Assembly: GCF_008000995.1 (NCBI RefSeq)
Contig: NZ_CP042828.1
Coordinates: 2,780,882 to 2,844,881 of the forward strand
Direction: 5' to 3'
Length of the DNA stretch: 64,000 nucleotides
Source: Ruania zhangjianzhongii
GTDB lineage: Bacteria > Actinomycetota > Actinomycetes > Actinomycetales > Beutenbergiaceae
Shown piece by piece: positions 52,174 through 61,158 of the stretch. Made by a program: the position numbers and the translations under genes. The notes below the pieces were generated by a model. That model was given only the letters and a program-made list of their open reading frames with translations. It searched no databases and had not been told where the DNA came from. Every line of letters begins with the position of its first letter. The first letter of the stretch is position 1.

Positions 52174-52309
52174 CGCCCAGTCGCTGCGACACCTCGCCCC
52201 AGCTCTGCGGGCCAGCCGGGCGCACCCGGATGGAGATCTCGTCGATCGGTGGGTCGTCCACGACCATTCTCCCGGTGCTGCCTTCACCGACCTGCAAGAA
52301 TCGCCTGCG

Positions 52310-52912
52310 ATGTCCTCACCACCGGATCCGCCGGCCACCGTCACGTTCGGGAACCCCACCGCCGAACGCACGGTACTGCTGCTCCCGGGCAGCGGCGACC
52401 GGCTGGCGGATCCCGATCCGGCGGTCACGGCCCGGCGGAACGTCACGGTACTGGGGTTCGCCACGGTCCCGGCGTCTGGGCAGCCGACCCCGTGGCCCGC
52501 GCAGCCCGCCCTCGATGGGCCCCTGCCCGCCGTCGACGACCGCGTCCCGCACGGATCGCTCGGCCTCATCGCGGTCGGCGACGCTGCCGCGTCGGGCGTT
52601 CTGCTCGCGCATCGGCTCGCCGACCGGGTGGACCGCCTCGTGCTGATCTCGGCCCCGGTGCCCGGTGTTGGCCCCGAACGCGAACGCCTCGAGGAGCTGC
52701 TCGGGACGCTGACCACGCGAACCCTGCTGATCAACGGCCAGCGCGATCCCGCGGCAGCGAATGCCGAGGCCAGCTGGCATCGTCAGCGCCTTCCTCGGGC
52801 GCGGATCGAGATGATCCCCGCGTCCCGGTTGCCGCACGGACGACTCGAGCTGCGCATCGTGTGGGCCCGTGCTCTCGCCCACGTAGCACCGGGTACCGCG
52901 GCTGACCCCTGA
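52310..52912 (+). CDS. Alpha/beta-hydrolase-like protein lacking the nucleophile Ser
   Basis: A 200-aa single-domain alpha/beta-hydrolase-like protein: RTVLLLPGSGDRLADPDP, LGLIAVGDAAASGVLLAHRL, VDRLVLISAPVPG and TLLINGQRDPAAA. The expected GxSxG elbow reads VGDAAAS, so the nucleophile Ser is missing or has moved, and the acid and His are only loosely placed. It may be a non-catalytic relative or a thioesterase-like enzyme with altered chemistry. It lies between helR and tetR with a 3-nt gap to the latter. Confidence 0.6.
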   Translation: MSSPPDPPATVTFGNPTAERTVLLLPGSGDRLADPDPAVTARRNVTVLGFATVPASGQPTPWPAQPALDGPLPAVDDRVPHGSLGLIAVGDAAASGVLLAHRLADRVDRLVLISAPVPGVGPERERLEELLGTLTTRTLLINGQRDPAAANAEASWHRQRLPRARIEMIPASRLPHGRLELRIVWARALAHVAPGTAADP

Positions 52913-52915
52913 CGC

Positions 52916-53506
52916 TCAGCCGCGCAGGGAGGCCAGGTGCCGGAGCAGCACCTCGTGTGCCCAGCCGGGATCGGCATCGCCGGCCTCGTAGATCAGGTGT
53001 GCGGCGAGCCCGTCGATGAGCGCATGCAGCCGACGTGCCTCCACCTCGTGGTCCGCCCCGCCGGCGAGGAGCCCACCAGCGTCGAGCTGCTCGATCATCC
53101 ACCGGCAGCCGGCCAGCACGCTCTGGTGTGCCACATCGCGGGCCGGGCGCAGATCGGCATCGGCGTTCGCTGCGGTGAACAGCGCGAGGTAGACCTCCAT
53201 CTCCGCGCGCCGCTGGGCGTCCAGCGGCAGCAGCTGTGCGGCCACGGCTTGCACGCGTTCGAACGGACCGGGCACCTCTCGGAGGGAATCCACCCGCTCC
53301 TCCGCGCGGTCCACCACGAGCTGCAGCGCGAAGACCAGCAGCTCACTCTGGCTGGCGAAGACGTGCCGGAGCGAGCCGGCCGAGTGACCGGCCTCGGCGG
53401 CGACCGTACGTACCGACACCTTCCCGACGCCGTCGCGCAGGATCACCCGCCAGGTCGCCTCCGCGAAGGCCTGCCGACGTTCATCGTGATCGATCAGCCG
53501 GGGCAC
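52916..53506 (-). CDS. TetR-family transcriptional regulator
   Basis: A 196-aa TetR/BetI-like regulator. The N-terminal helix-turn-helix is RRQAFAEATWRVILRDGVGKVSVRTVAAEAGHSAGSLRHVFASQSELL, followed by the all-helical ligand domain with DAEVEARRLHALIDGLAAHLI-like packing. Its targets are unknown; the adjacent membrane protein on the same strand, 31 nt upstream, is a candidate. Confidence 0.92.
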   Translation of the reverse strand: MPRLIDHDERRQAFAEATWRVILRDGVGKVSVRTVAAEAGHSAGSLRHVFASQSELLVFALQLVVDRAEERVDSLREVPGPFERVQAVAAQLLPLDAQRRAEMEVYLALFTAANADADLRPARDVAHQSVLAGCRWMIEQLDAGGLLAGGADHEVEARRLHALIDGLAAHLIYEAGDADPGWAHEVLLRHLASLRG

Positions 53507-53537
53507 GCTACCCCCTGCCGAGGTGCGGGCACAGCCC

Positions 53538-54065
53538 TCACCGGCCTTGCGCCGTCGATCGTTGCCGCTGGTGAGCAGAGAAGAACTCGCGAACGGACCG
53601 GGGCACCCAGAGCAGCACCAGCATCATCAGGTGCAGCGCATCGGTGGGAATCACTGCGATCAGGTAGGAGTCCCCCATCGCCGCGGAGTACAGGCTGCCG
53701 CCGGTGGCAATCACCAGGTAGACGGTCATCGCGATCCGGGCCCACTGCCGCCCCTTCCAGACCTTGACCATCAGCCAGATGGTCACCACGACGTCAACAG
53801 CGTGCAGCACCGCGGCGTAGAGGATCGAGGCCCAGACTGCAAACTCCAGCTGCTTCTCGGTCAGGCCCGGGTCCTGCGCCAGGATCGAGTCGGTGAGGAA
53901 ACCGTCCCTGCCCAACCACATCGCGAGCGGCAGCCCGATGAGGAGCACCACTCCCCCGACCACACCGGCGAAGACCCACTTCAGTGGTGTCGGCGGTCGC
54001 AGAGCTGATGCCGTGTCGTCGCTCGCTCGGTGGTCAGACTTATGGTGGTACACCTGTGCTTCCAT
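53538..54065 (-). CDS. Small integral membrane protein of unknown function
   Basis: A 175-aa protein with four hydrophobic helices: WVFAGVVGGVVLLIGLPLAMWL, FAVWASILYAAVLHAVDVVVTIWL, ARIAMTVYLVIATGGSLYSA and SYLIAVIPTDALHLMMLVLLWV. The cytoplasmic N-terminus carries HHKSDHRASDD and the C-terminus is basic. A GTG one codon upstream is possible. I do not recognise the family. It may share a transcript with the tetR gene downstream. Confidence 0.75.
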   Translation of the reverse strand: MEAQVYHHKSDHRASDDTASALRPPTPLKWVFAGVVGGVVLLIGLPLAMWLGRDGFLTDSILAQDPGLTEKQLEFAVWASILYAAVLHAVDVVVTIWLMVKVWKGRQWARIAMTVYLVIATGGSLYSAAMGDSYLIAVIPTDALHLMMLVLLWVPRSVREFFSAHQRQRSTAQGR

Positions 54066-54147
54066 CACGTCTAAGGTGGCACACTCGTACTAGCACCGTC
54101 AAGGCTGAACGCTTCTGCAGAAGCGCGACGGCACGGTCCTCAAGCTC

Positions 54148-54768
54148 TTACTCGAACGGCTCCGGGTCGCCGGCGCCGTAGCGGGCGATCTCGGCATAAC
54201 CGGCAGAGAGATCCACCACAGTGGTGGGTACGTCACCGCACTCCCCCGCATCGACTACCGCATCCAGCTGGTGGTCGAGCTCCTCCTTGATCTGCCAGCC
54301 GTCGGTCATCGGGACCTCCTCACCCGGCAACAACAACGTGCTGGACAGGATCGGCTCACCGAGCTCAGCGAGCAGAGTATGCACCACCGGATGATCGGGG
54401 ATGCGCACGCCGACGGTCTTCTTCTTCGGGTGCAGCAGCCGGCGGGGCACCTCTTTGGTGGCCGGCAGGATGAAGGTGTAGGAGCCCGGAGTGGCGGCCT
54501 TCACCGCACGGAACACGGCGTTGTCCACGTGCACGAACTGCCCGAGCTGGGCGAAGTCGGCGCAGATCAGGGTGAAGTCGTGCCGTTCGTCCAGACCGCG
54601 CAGGCGCAGGATCCGGTCCTTGGCATCCTGGTTGCCCAGCTGAGCCCCGAGGGCATAGCAGGAGTCCGTGGGATAGGCGACCAGCCCGCCGTCCCGAATC
54701 AGATCCGCCACCTGACGGATCGATCGAGGCTGCGGGTTGACCGGGTGAACATCGAAGTAGCGAGCCAT
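54148..54768 (-). CDS. Sua5/YciO/YrdC-family protein (threonylcarbamoyl-AMP synthase-like)
   Basis: A 206-aa protein of the Sua5/YciO/YrdC fold: IRDGGLVAYPTDSCYALGAQLGNQDAKDRILRLRGLDERHDFTLICADFAQLGQFVHVDNAVFRAVKAATPGSYTFILPA and KKTVGVRIPDHPV. The KxR-type nucleotide-binding residues are present in altered form (RGLDERHD), closer to YciO than to TsaC. The t6A function is therefore plausible but not certain. It lies 15 nt downstream of pyc. Confidence 0.85.
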   Translation of the reverse strand: MARYFDVHPVNPQPRSIRQVADLIRDGGLVAYPTDSCYALGAQLGNQDAKDRILRLRGLDERHDFTLICADFAQLGQFVHVDNAVFRAVKAATPGSYTFILPATKEVPRRLLHPKKKTVGVRIPDHPVVHTLLAELGEPILSSTLLLPGEEVPMTDGWQIKEELDHQLDAVVDAGECGDVPTTVVDLSAGYAEIARYGAGDPEPFE

Positions 54769-54783
54769 GGGCCCATCCTCCCC

Positions 54784-57700
54784 TCAGCCGACGACGAGCA
54801 CCAGATCTCCGCCGTCGACCGCCCGTGCGGTCGGCGAGACCACCCGGCGGACCGTGCCGGCGACGGAGGACGTGATGGCCGCCTCCATCTTCATCGCCTC
54901 GATCGTCGCCACGGTCTGCCCGGCCGAGACCTCATCGCCTTCGCCGACCACCGGGGTGACCGAGCCGGCGAACGGTGCGCCGATGTGCCCGGGAACCGAG
55001 GGATCGGCGCGCTCGGCCTCGGCCACCGTCACCGCTGCGGACTCATCGCGCACCTGGACCGGGCGCAAATGGTTGTTCAGCGTGGCCATCACCGTGCGCA
55101 CACCGCGCTCGTCTGGTTCGGAGATCGCCTCCAGCCCGATCAGCAGCCGGACACCACGCTCCAGCGTCACCGTCACCTCTTCCCCGGACTGCAGCCCGTA
55201 GAGGTAGTCGAGGGTGTCGATCACCGAGATGTCGCCGTACTCGCGGCGGAGCTCGGTGAACTCTTTCGCCGGGCCCGGGAAGAGCAGGGCGTTCAACCGT
55301 TCGCGGCGTCGGCTGCGGCCCGCCGCCAGCTCGGTCTGATCCTCTTCGGTGAGCGCGGTCATCTCCCGACGCGGACCGCGCCCGGCGAGTGCCTTGGTGC
55401 GGAACGGCTCCGGCCAGCCGGCCGGCGGCACGCCGAGCTCACCGTGCAAGAAGGCGATCACCGAGTCGGGGATATCGAACGAGCCGGGGTCGGCCTCGAA
55501 CTCGGCAGGGTCGGCACCGGTGGCCACCAGCTGGAGGGCCAGGTCGCCGACCACCTTGGACGAGGGCGTCACCTTCACCAGGTGGCCGAGGATCCGGTCC
55601 GCGGCGGCATACATCGCTTCGATCTGCTCGAACTTCTCGCCCAGACCGAGGGCAATCGCCTGCTGGCGCAGGTTGGACAGCTGCCCGCCGGGGATCTCGT
55701 GGTGGTAGACCCGCCCGGTGGGCGCCCGCAGCCCGGTCTCGAACGGACCGTAGAGGCTGCGGACCGCCTCCCAGTACGGTTCCAGGTCGGTGACGGCGGA
55801 CAGGCTCACCTCGGGAGCGCGGTCGGTGTGCTCCAGGGCCGCGACCAACGCCGAGGCCGGCACCTGGCTGGTGGTCCCGCCCAGCGGCGCACTGGCCACG
55901 TCGACGGCGTCCACCCCGGCTTCGATCGCCGCGATCAGCGTGGCCAGCTGGCCGCCCGCGGTGTCATGGGTGTGCAGGTGGACCGGCACATCGAACCGCT
56001 CCCGCAGCGCGGTCACCAGTGTGCGCGCTGCCGGTGGCCGGAGCAGCCCGGCCATGTCCTTGATAGCGAGCAGGTGCGCACCGGCAGCCACGATCTGCTC
56101 GGCCAGCCGCAGGTAGTAGTCCAGGGTGTACACCCGTTCACCCGGATCGGTGAGATTGCCGGTGTAGCACAGGGCCACCTCGGCGACGGCGTGCGTCCCG
56201 CGCACGGCGTCGATCGCCGGGCGCATCTGGTCCACATCGTTGAGTGCGTCGAAGATCCGGAACAGGTCCACCCCGGTGCGGGCCGCCTCGGCGACGAACG
56301 CGTCGGTCACCTGGGTCGGGTACGGCGTGTAGCCGACCGTGTTCCGGCCGCGCAGCAGCATCTGCAGGGCCAGGTTCGGGGCAGCCTCACGCAGCCGCTC
56401 CAGCCGCTGCCACGGGTCCTCGCCGAGGAACCGCAGTGCCACGTCGTAGGTGGCTCCGCCCCACGCCTCCAACGAGAGCAGCCCCGGTAGCGTCCGGGAC
56501 ACCTGGGGCGCCACGGCGAGCAGATCCGTGCTGCGCACCCGGGTGGCCAGCAAGGACTGGTGGGCGTCCCGGAACGTGGTGTCGGTCAGGGCCACCGGCG
56601 TCTGCTCGCGCAGCCGGCGGGCGAAGGCTTCCGCACCGAGCTCAGCGATCTGCTGGCGGGTGCCGGGAGCCGGCTCGGTGCCGCTCTCGGACTCGGTGAG
56701 CTTGGTCGCCGGGGCGATCAGGTGCTCGGGTCGTGGCCCGTAGGGGGCGTTCACGGTCACGTGCGCCAGGTAGGTGAGCAGCTTGGTGCCCCGGTCGGCG
56801 CTCTCCCGCGGGGTGAGCAGTTCGGGTCGCTCCTCGATGAAGGACGTCGCCACGTCGCCGCGCAGGAAATCCTCGTCCTCCAGTACCGCCTGCAAGAACG
56901 GGATATTGGTGCGCACTCCACGGATCCGGAACTCCGCCAGCGCCCGGCGCGCCCGGCGCACGGCGATCGGGAACTGCGAGCCGCGGCAGGTGAGCTTGAC
57001 CAACATCGAGTCGAAGTGGCCGGTGATGTCTGCACCGGCGTGCGCCGTGGCCCCGTCCAGCCGCACCCCGGCTCCCCCGGGTGAGCGGTAGGCAGTGATC
57101 CGGCCGGTGTCCGGGCGGAACCCGTTCGCCGGGTCCTCAGTCGTGATCCGGCACTGCAGCGCGTACCCGTTCACCCGCAGCTCATCCTGGCGGATACCGA
57201 GCTCGGCCAGGCTCGCACCGGCAGCGATGCGCATCTGCGCCGAGACCAGATCGACGTCCGTGATCTCCTCGGTGACCGTGTGCTCGACCTGGATCCTCGG
57301 GTTCATCTCGATGAACACGTGCTGCCCGGCCCGCTCACCCTCGGTGTCCACGAGGAACTCGACCGTGCCGGCGTTCTGGTAGCCGATCGCCCGGGCGAAC
57401 TTCACCGCGTCCGCACACAGAGCCGCCCGGGTCTGCGGGTCCAGATGTGGGGCCGGCGCCATCTCGATGACCTTCTGGTGCCGGCGCTGCAGGGAGCAGT
57501 CCCGCTCGAACAGGTGCACCACGTCGCCGTGGCTGTCGGCGAGGATCTGCACCTCGATGTGCCGCGGACGCAGCACGGCCCGCTCCAGGAACACGGTCGG
57601 GTCGCCGAAGGCGGTGTCCGCCTCGCGCATCGCCGCAGCCAGCGCATCGGCGAGGTCGTCCGGTCCGGCTACCCGGCGCATCCCCCGGCCGCCGCCCCCG

Positions 57701-58182
57701 GCCACCGCCTTGACGAACAGCGGGAAACCGACTTGATCGGCAGCCGCCAGCAGCTCGTCCGGATCGGCAGACGGCGCACTCGAGGGCAGCACCGGCAGGC
57801 CGGCCTCGCGGGCGGCCTGCAAGGCTGCCACTTTGTTGCCGGCCATCTCCAGCACCTCGGCCGGTGGACCGATGAAGGTGATCCCGGCCTCGGCCGCCGC
57901 GCGGGCCAGCTCGGGCTGTTCGGAGAGGAACCCGTACCCGGGGTAGATCGCGTCCGCGCCGGACTCCCGGGCGACGCGGAGGATCTCGTCGATGTCCAGG
58001 TAGGCCCGGACCGGGTGCCCGTCCTCACCGATGAGGTAAGCCTCGTCGGCCTTCAGCCGGTGCTCAGAGCTCCGGTCCTCGTGCGGGAACACCGCAACGG
58101 TCCGCCCGCCCAGCTCGTAGGCGGCCCGGAAGGCGCGCACCGCGATCTCGGCACGGTTAGCGACCAGTACTTTCGCGAACAT
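54784..58182 (-). CDS. pyc: Pyruvate carboxylase
   Basis: An 1132-aa biotin-dependent enzyme that makes oxaloacetate from pyruvate, bicarbonate and ATP, replenishing the TCA cycle. The biotin carboxylase domain has KVLVANRAEIAVRAFRA and GGGGRGMRRV. The carboxyltransferase domain has TTFRDAHQSLLATRVR, ALNDVDQMRPAI and HLHTHDTAGGQLATL. The carboxyl carrier domain ends with EAMKMEA, the biotinyl lysine being residue 1098. All domains are intact and of normal length. GGGGAG precedes the ATG. Confidence 0.97.
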   Translation of the reverse strand: MFAKVLVANRAEIAVRAFRAAYELGGRTVAVFPHEDRSSEHRLKADEAYLIGEDGHPVRAYLDIDEILRVARESGADAIYPGYGFLSEQPELARAAAEAGITFIGPPAEVLEMAGNKVAALQAAREAGLPVLPSSAPSADPDELLAAADQVGFPLFVKAVAGGGGRGMRRVAGPDDLADALAAAMREADTAFGDPTVFLERAVLRPRHIEVQILADSHGDVVHLFERDCSLQRRHQKVIEMAPAPHLDPQTRAALCADAVKFARAIGYQNAGTVEFLVDTEGERAGQHVFIEMNPRIQVEHTVTEEITDVDLVSAQMRIAAGASLAELGIRQDELRVNGYALQCRITTEDPANGFRPDTGRITAYRSPGGAGVRLDGATAHAGADITGHFDSMLVKLTCRGSQFPIAVRRARRALAEFRIRGVRTNIPFLQAVLEDEDFLRGDVATSFIEERPELLTPRESADRGTKLLTYLAHVTVNAPYGPRPEHLIAPATKLTESESGTEPAPGTRQQIAELGAEAFARRLREQTPVALTDTTFRDAHQSLLATRVRSTDLLAVAPQVSRTLPGLLSLEAWGGATYDVALRFLGEDPWQRLERLREAAPNLALQMLLRGRNTVGYTPYPTQVTDAFVAEAARTGVDLFRIFDALNDVDQMRPAIDAVRGTHAVAEVALCYTGNLTDPGERVYTLDYYLRLAEQIVAAGAHLLAIKDMAGLLRPPAARTLVTALRERFDVPVHLHTHDTAGGQLATLIAAIEAGVDAVDVASAPLGGTTSQVPASALVAALEHTDRAPEVSLSAVTDLEPYWEAVRSLYGPFETGLRAPTGRVYHHEIPGGQLSNLRQQAIALGLGEKFEQIEAMYAAADRILGHLVKVTPSSKVVGDLALQLVATGADPAEFEADPGSFDIPDSVIAFLHGELGVPPAGWPEPFRTKALAGRGPRREMTALTEEDQTELAAGRSRRRERLNALLFPGPAKEFTELRREYGDISVIDTLDYLYGLQSGEEVTVTLERGVRLLIGLEAISEPDERGVRTVMATLNNHLRPVQVRDESAAVTVAEAERADPSVPGHIGAPFAGSVTPVVGEGDEVSAGQTVATIEAMKMEAAITSSVAGTVRRVVSPTARAVDGGDLVLVVG

Positions 58183-58187
58183 GGCTC

Positions 58188-58232
58188 CCCTAGGGTCGGC
58201 GGCGAGACGCCGAGCAGCGTATCGGCCCTAGG
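58188..58232 (-). promoter_or_regulatory. Inverted repeats in the pyc leader
   Basis: CCCTAGGG (58188-58195) and CCCTAGG (58226-58232) flank CGGCG/CGCCG arms, giving a possible stem-loop or a repressor site directly before the pyc Shine-Dalgarno. TACGCT on the minus strand (58223-58218) is a potential -10 box. Confidence 0.35.
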
Positions 58233-58296
58233 TCACGGCCTGCAGCACCATCTCATCGCAGCGGTGACCGGGATCACAACTGCCGGGAACTACACC

Positions 58297-58881
58297 TCAG
58301 CCGGTCTGTCGGGCAGCGCGACGCTTGGCCAGCTCGTCACCGGCGACGTCCACGGGCCCGTCGTCACCAGCGCGCTCGGTCGGGAACTCGGCAAGGTTGT
58401 TCTCCACCTCGCGCCACACCCGCCCGACGGCGATGCCGAACACGCCCTGACCGCCCTGCACCAGGTCGAAGACCTCGTCGGCGGACGTGCACTCGTACAC
58501 GCTGGCACCGTCGCTCATCAGCGTGATCTGGGCGAGGTCGTCCACTCCGCGCTCACGCAGGTGCAGGACCGCGGTACGGATCTGCTGCAGCGAGACGCCA
58601 GTGTCCAGCAGTCGCTTGACCACCTTGAGCACCAGCACATCCCGAAAGCTGTACAGCCGCTGGGTGCCCGAACCGGTGGCGGGCCGGATGCTCGGCTCCA
58701 CCAGCCCGGTGCGGGCCCAGTAGTCGAGCTGCCGGTAGGTGATGCCTGCAGCACGGCAGGCGGTCGGTCCACGGTACCCAGTGTCCTCGTCCAGGTCCGG
58801 CAGAGTGTCACCGAACAGCAACCCCTGCGCCCGCTGCGGGGTCGAGGGGGTGGCGCCCGTCTGCGCGTCGATGCCGCTCAC
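58297..58881 (-). CDS. MerR-family regulator (Rv1828-like)
   Basis: A 194-aa MerR protein: ACRAAGITYRQLDYWARTGLVEPS, RLYSFRDVLVLKVVKRLLDTGVSLQQIRTAVLHLRERG, and the effector region DDLAQITLMSDGASVYECTSADEVFDLVQGGQGVFGIAVG. The order MerR, nuclease, MerR/FtsR, FHA is the same as in the mycobacterial Rv1828/Rv1829/Rv1827 area. GGAGAAGG precedes the GTG start. A 17-bp palindrome lies 176 bases upstream. Confidence 0.9.
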   Translation of the reverse strand: MSGIDAQTGATPSTPQRAQGLLFGDTLPDLDEDTGYRGPTACRAAGITYRQLDYWARTGLVEPSIRPATGSGTQRLYSFRDVLVLKVVKRLLDTGVSLQQIRTAVLHLRERGVDDLAQITLMSDGASVYECTSADEVFDLVQGGQGVFGIAVGRVWREVENNLAEFPTERAGDDGPVDVAGDELAKRRAARQTG

Positions 58882-59056
58882 GCCTTCTCCGTTCTTCTAC
58901 CACGTCTGAGCACACTGTACTCGTGGTGCCTTCCAGGCCGCTATCCGTCCGAACCATCTCGCCCCGGACACCCCTGACGTTAGAGGGGCCGGCGGGGTGG
59001 GTCAACGACATGCGGCCGAATGCGTGTCGGCGTGTCGCGGCTGGGCGAGTCTGAGT

Positions 59057-59073
59057 CTCAACCTCAGGTTGAG
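59057..59073. promoter_or_regulatory. Palindrome upstream of the Rv1828-like merR
   Basis: CTCAACCTCAGGTTGAG is a perfect 17-bp palindrome in the 227-nt gap between the merR start (58881) and the nuclease stop (59109). Its form fits a MerR operator. The rest of the gap holds no gene. Confidence 0.6.
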
Positions 59074-59108
59074 GTGAGCGAAGTTTTCCGCATGGTCTCC
59101 AGGATTCT

Positions 59109-59642
59109 TCAGGGCTGTCCTGGTTCGCCCTGGTCGGAGAAGTCCTCCGGCTCGACGGAGTCGAGGAACTCGCGAAATTCCGCCACCCGTTCCTCCGCCT
59201 CGGCCGCTCCCATCTCCGAGACCATCCGCACGTGTGCGTGATCGTCCTCGTCCACGTCCAGCACCACCGCGGCGGCCTGGAGCACCGGCTCGGCGCACCA
59301 CACCCCCACCTGGGCGCGCAACGCCAGCGCGATCGCATCTGAGGCGCGCGCGTCCACGCGCTGACCGTTGGAGAGCACCAGCTCGGCGATGAACGTGCCC
59401 TCCCGGAGCTCGATGATGCTCACCTGGACCAGGTCCACCCCCGCTGCGCCCAGGCAGTTCAGCAGCAGATCGTGCGGACCCGGCCGGGGCAGACTCATCC
59501 CGGCCTGCGCCGTCGCGATGGCGACCCCCTCATGCGGTCCGATCACGATCGGCAGGGACAGCTCGCCGTCGGACTCGGTGAGCACGACGAGCACCTCGTG
59601 CTCCGGCGCGTTCAGCCGGACACGTACGCCAAGCACACCCAT
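59109..59642 (-). CDS. Bifunctional nuclease family protein (Rv1829-like)
   Basis: A 177-aa protein of the bifunctional nuclease (BFN) family: GVLGVRVRLNAPEHEVLVVLTESDGELSLPIVIGPHEGVAIATAQAGM and GQRVDARASDAIALALRAQVGVW form the trimeric BFN domain. An acidic tail (EEFLDSVEPEDFSD-like) follows, as in actinobacterial members. The start MGVLGV follows GGAGGGG. It lies in the MerR-FtsR-GarA block, and the true biochemical role is unsettled. Confidence 0.9.
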   Translation of the reverse strand: MGVLGVRVRLNAPEHEVLVVLTESDGELSLPIVIGPHEGVAIATAQAGMSLPRPGPHDLLLNCLGAAGVDLVQVSIIELREGTFIAELVLSNGQRVDARASDAIALALRAQVGVWCAEPVLQAAAVVLDVDEDDHAHVRMVSEMGAAEAEERVAEFREFLDSVEPEDFSDQGEPGQP

Positions 59643-59694
59643 CCTTCGCACCCCTCCACGCTACGCCGCGCACGAGGAGAATGCGACGGGTGCA

Positions 59695-60468
59695 CTACTC
59701 CAGCCGGTCGACCGCCGAACGCAGCAGCGCCGTGTGCAGAGCGGTGAAGGTCTTCGCCAGCTCACTGCCCAGCGCATGGGAACGAGCACGCGCTCCACTG
59801 GCCGACGGACCGCTGCGCTGGGACCGGACCGGGGCAACGATCTGCTCGATCAGGTCGACCTGCCGATCGGCAGCAGTGCGCACCGTCCGCAGGTGCCGGT
59901 GGTCGATGCCGTGCTCGGCAAGCTGGCCGGCCAGGGTGGCGATCTCCACCGCGACCGGCGGATACTTCCCGCCGGCATCGGCAGTCAGCAGCCCGCCGCG
60001 GGTAAGCGCATCCACCGCCGAGGCCTCGCAGCCGGCACGTTCGGCCACCTGGTCGGCGGTGAGCCGGGAGGGCGTGTCTGTGGTGACCAGGTCGCCGTCC
60101 TCGGTGACCACCCGCGCACCGGGTGCCGGGACGTCCGGGCCGCCCTGGTCCAGCTCGGCGAGCCGCTCCCGGACCACTTTCCACGGCAGGAACGAGTCCC
60201 GCTGCGCCGCGAGGCAGAACCGCAGCCGTTCGACGTCGGCCTGGGAGTAGGTGCGGTACCCGGACGGGGTTCGGTGCGGGCTGACCAGGCCTTGGTCCTC
60301 CAGGAACCGGATCTTCGACACCCGGACCGCCGGGAACTCCCGTTGCAGGATGCTCAGTGCGGAGCCGATCGTCATCGTCGGGGTCCGGGAGACCCCGAAC
60401 GGCCACGCGGACTCTTCTTCGTCCCCGGAGGGCTGCTCCCCTCGGGCGGCGGCTCCGGCCTGGCTCAC
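59695..60468 (-). CDS. ftsR: FtsR-type MerR regulator of cell division
   Basis: A 257-aa MerR-like protein. MTIGSALSILQREFPAVRVSKIRFLEDQGLVSPHRTPSGYRTYSQADVERLRFCLAAQRD is the winged helix and wing. The long C-terminal part carries TADQVAERAGCEASAVDALTRGGLL, a second HTH-like segment. The pattern and position next to garA match FtsR, which activates ftsZ in Corynebacterium. The ATG overlaps the garA stop by 4 nt. Confidence 0.9.
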   Translation of the reverse strand: MSQAGAAARGEQPSGDEEESAWPFGVSRTPTMTIGSALSILQREFPAVRVSKIRFLEDQGLVSPHRTPSGYRTYSQADVERLRFCLAAQRDSFLPWKVVRERLAELDQGGPDVPAPGARVVTEDGDLVTTDTPSRLTADQVAERAGCEASAVDALTRGGLLTADAGGKYPPVAVEIATLAGQLAEHGIDHRHLRTVRTAADRQVDLIEQIVAPVRSQRSGPSASGARARSHALGSELAKTFTALHTALLRSAVDRLE

Positions 60469-60974
60469 TGTTCGGAGGATGGGGCCGAGGCCGCCGAGTC
60501 CTCACCACGGCGTGGACTGGGGTGGAACGTCAATCGATACTTGCCGATCTGTACCTCGTCGCCAGCGTGCAGCACGGCGTCGTCGATCCGGGACCTGTTC
60601 ACGTAGGTGCCGTTCAGGCTGCCGATGTCCCGGACGGTGAACTGCCCGGCCTCGCCGACGAACTCGGCGTGCTTGCGGGAGACCGTGACGTCATCGAGGA
60701 AGATGTCGGCGGCCGGGTCGCGGCCGGAGGTCACCCGGGGGGCGTCCAGAAGGAACCGGGCTCCGGCGTTCGGCCCGTGCTGGACGATCAGTAGTGCCGA
60801 GTGCGGGGGCAGCGCCTCGACCGCAGTGCGGTCGCTGGCGTCGATCGAGCCCGGAGCCAGCTCCTCGTAGTCGGCTGGGGTGATCCGGCCCAGGGCTGCC
60901 GTGGTGTGGGGCGCTGGGCTGCCGGGGGTGGAGTCCGGACCCGTCGGGTTCGTCTCATCTTCCGGTGCTGTCAT
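60465..60974 (-). CDS. garA: FHA-domain regulator GarA/OdhI
   Basis: A 169-aa protein that binds 2-oxoglutarate dehydrogenase and glutamate enzymes through its FHA domain, controlled by Ser/Thr kinases. The FHA domain (about residues 60-155) has SGRDPAADIFLDDVTVSRKHAEF and GSLNGTYVNRSRI. The N-terminal region has HTTAALGRI in place of the classical ETTS motif, keeping the two threonines but not the acidic residue and Ser. GGGGAGG precedes the ATG. It is co-transcribed with ftsR. Confidence 0.93.
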   Translation of the reverse strand: MTAPEDETNPTGPDSTPGSPAPHTTAALGRITPADYEELAPGSIDASDRTAVEALPPHSALLIVQHGPNAGARFLLDAPRVTSGRDPAADIFLDDVTVSRKHAEFVGEAGQFTVRDIGSLNGTYVNRSRIDDAVLHAGDEVQIGKYRLTFHPSPRRGEDSAASAPSSEQ

Positions 60975-61158
60975 AGCGCGCCTCCCCGTATCTGTCTGCC
61001 TTGCGGCGTCTCGCCATCCGTGCCGGGCTTGGCGGATGGGTATGGATCGTTGACTCTACCGGGTCCACTCTAGTTCGCGACAACCACTGCGGACAGTCCA
61101 GGCCCGGAGCAGAAACGTCCGACGCCGCCGCCGGGTGCAGATCGAGGGTCGTTCCTGC

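Noticed and set aside
54271-56490. A 739-codon plus-strand open frame
   Set aside because: It is antisense to pyruvate carboxylase and the YciO gene, without domain signatures.
57280-58977. A 565-codon plus-strand open frame
   Set aside because: It is antisense to the pyc 5' region and merR, with no ribosome-binding site or motif.
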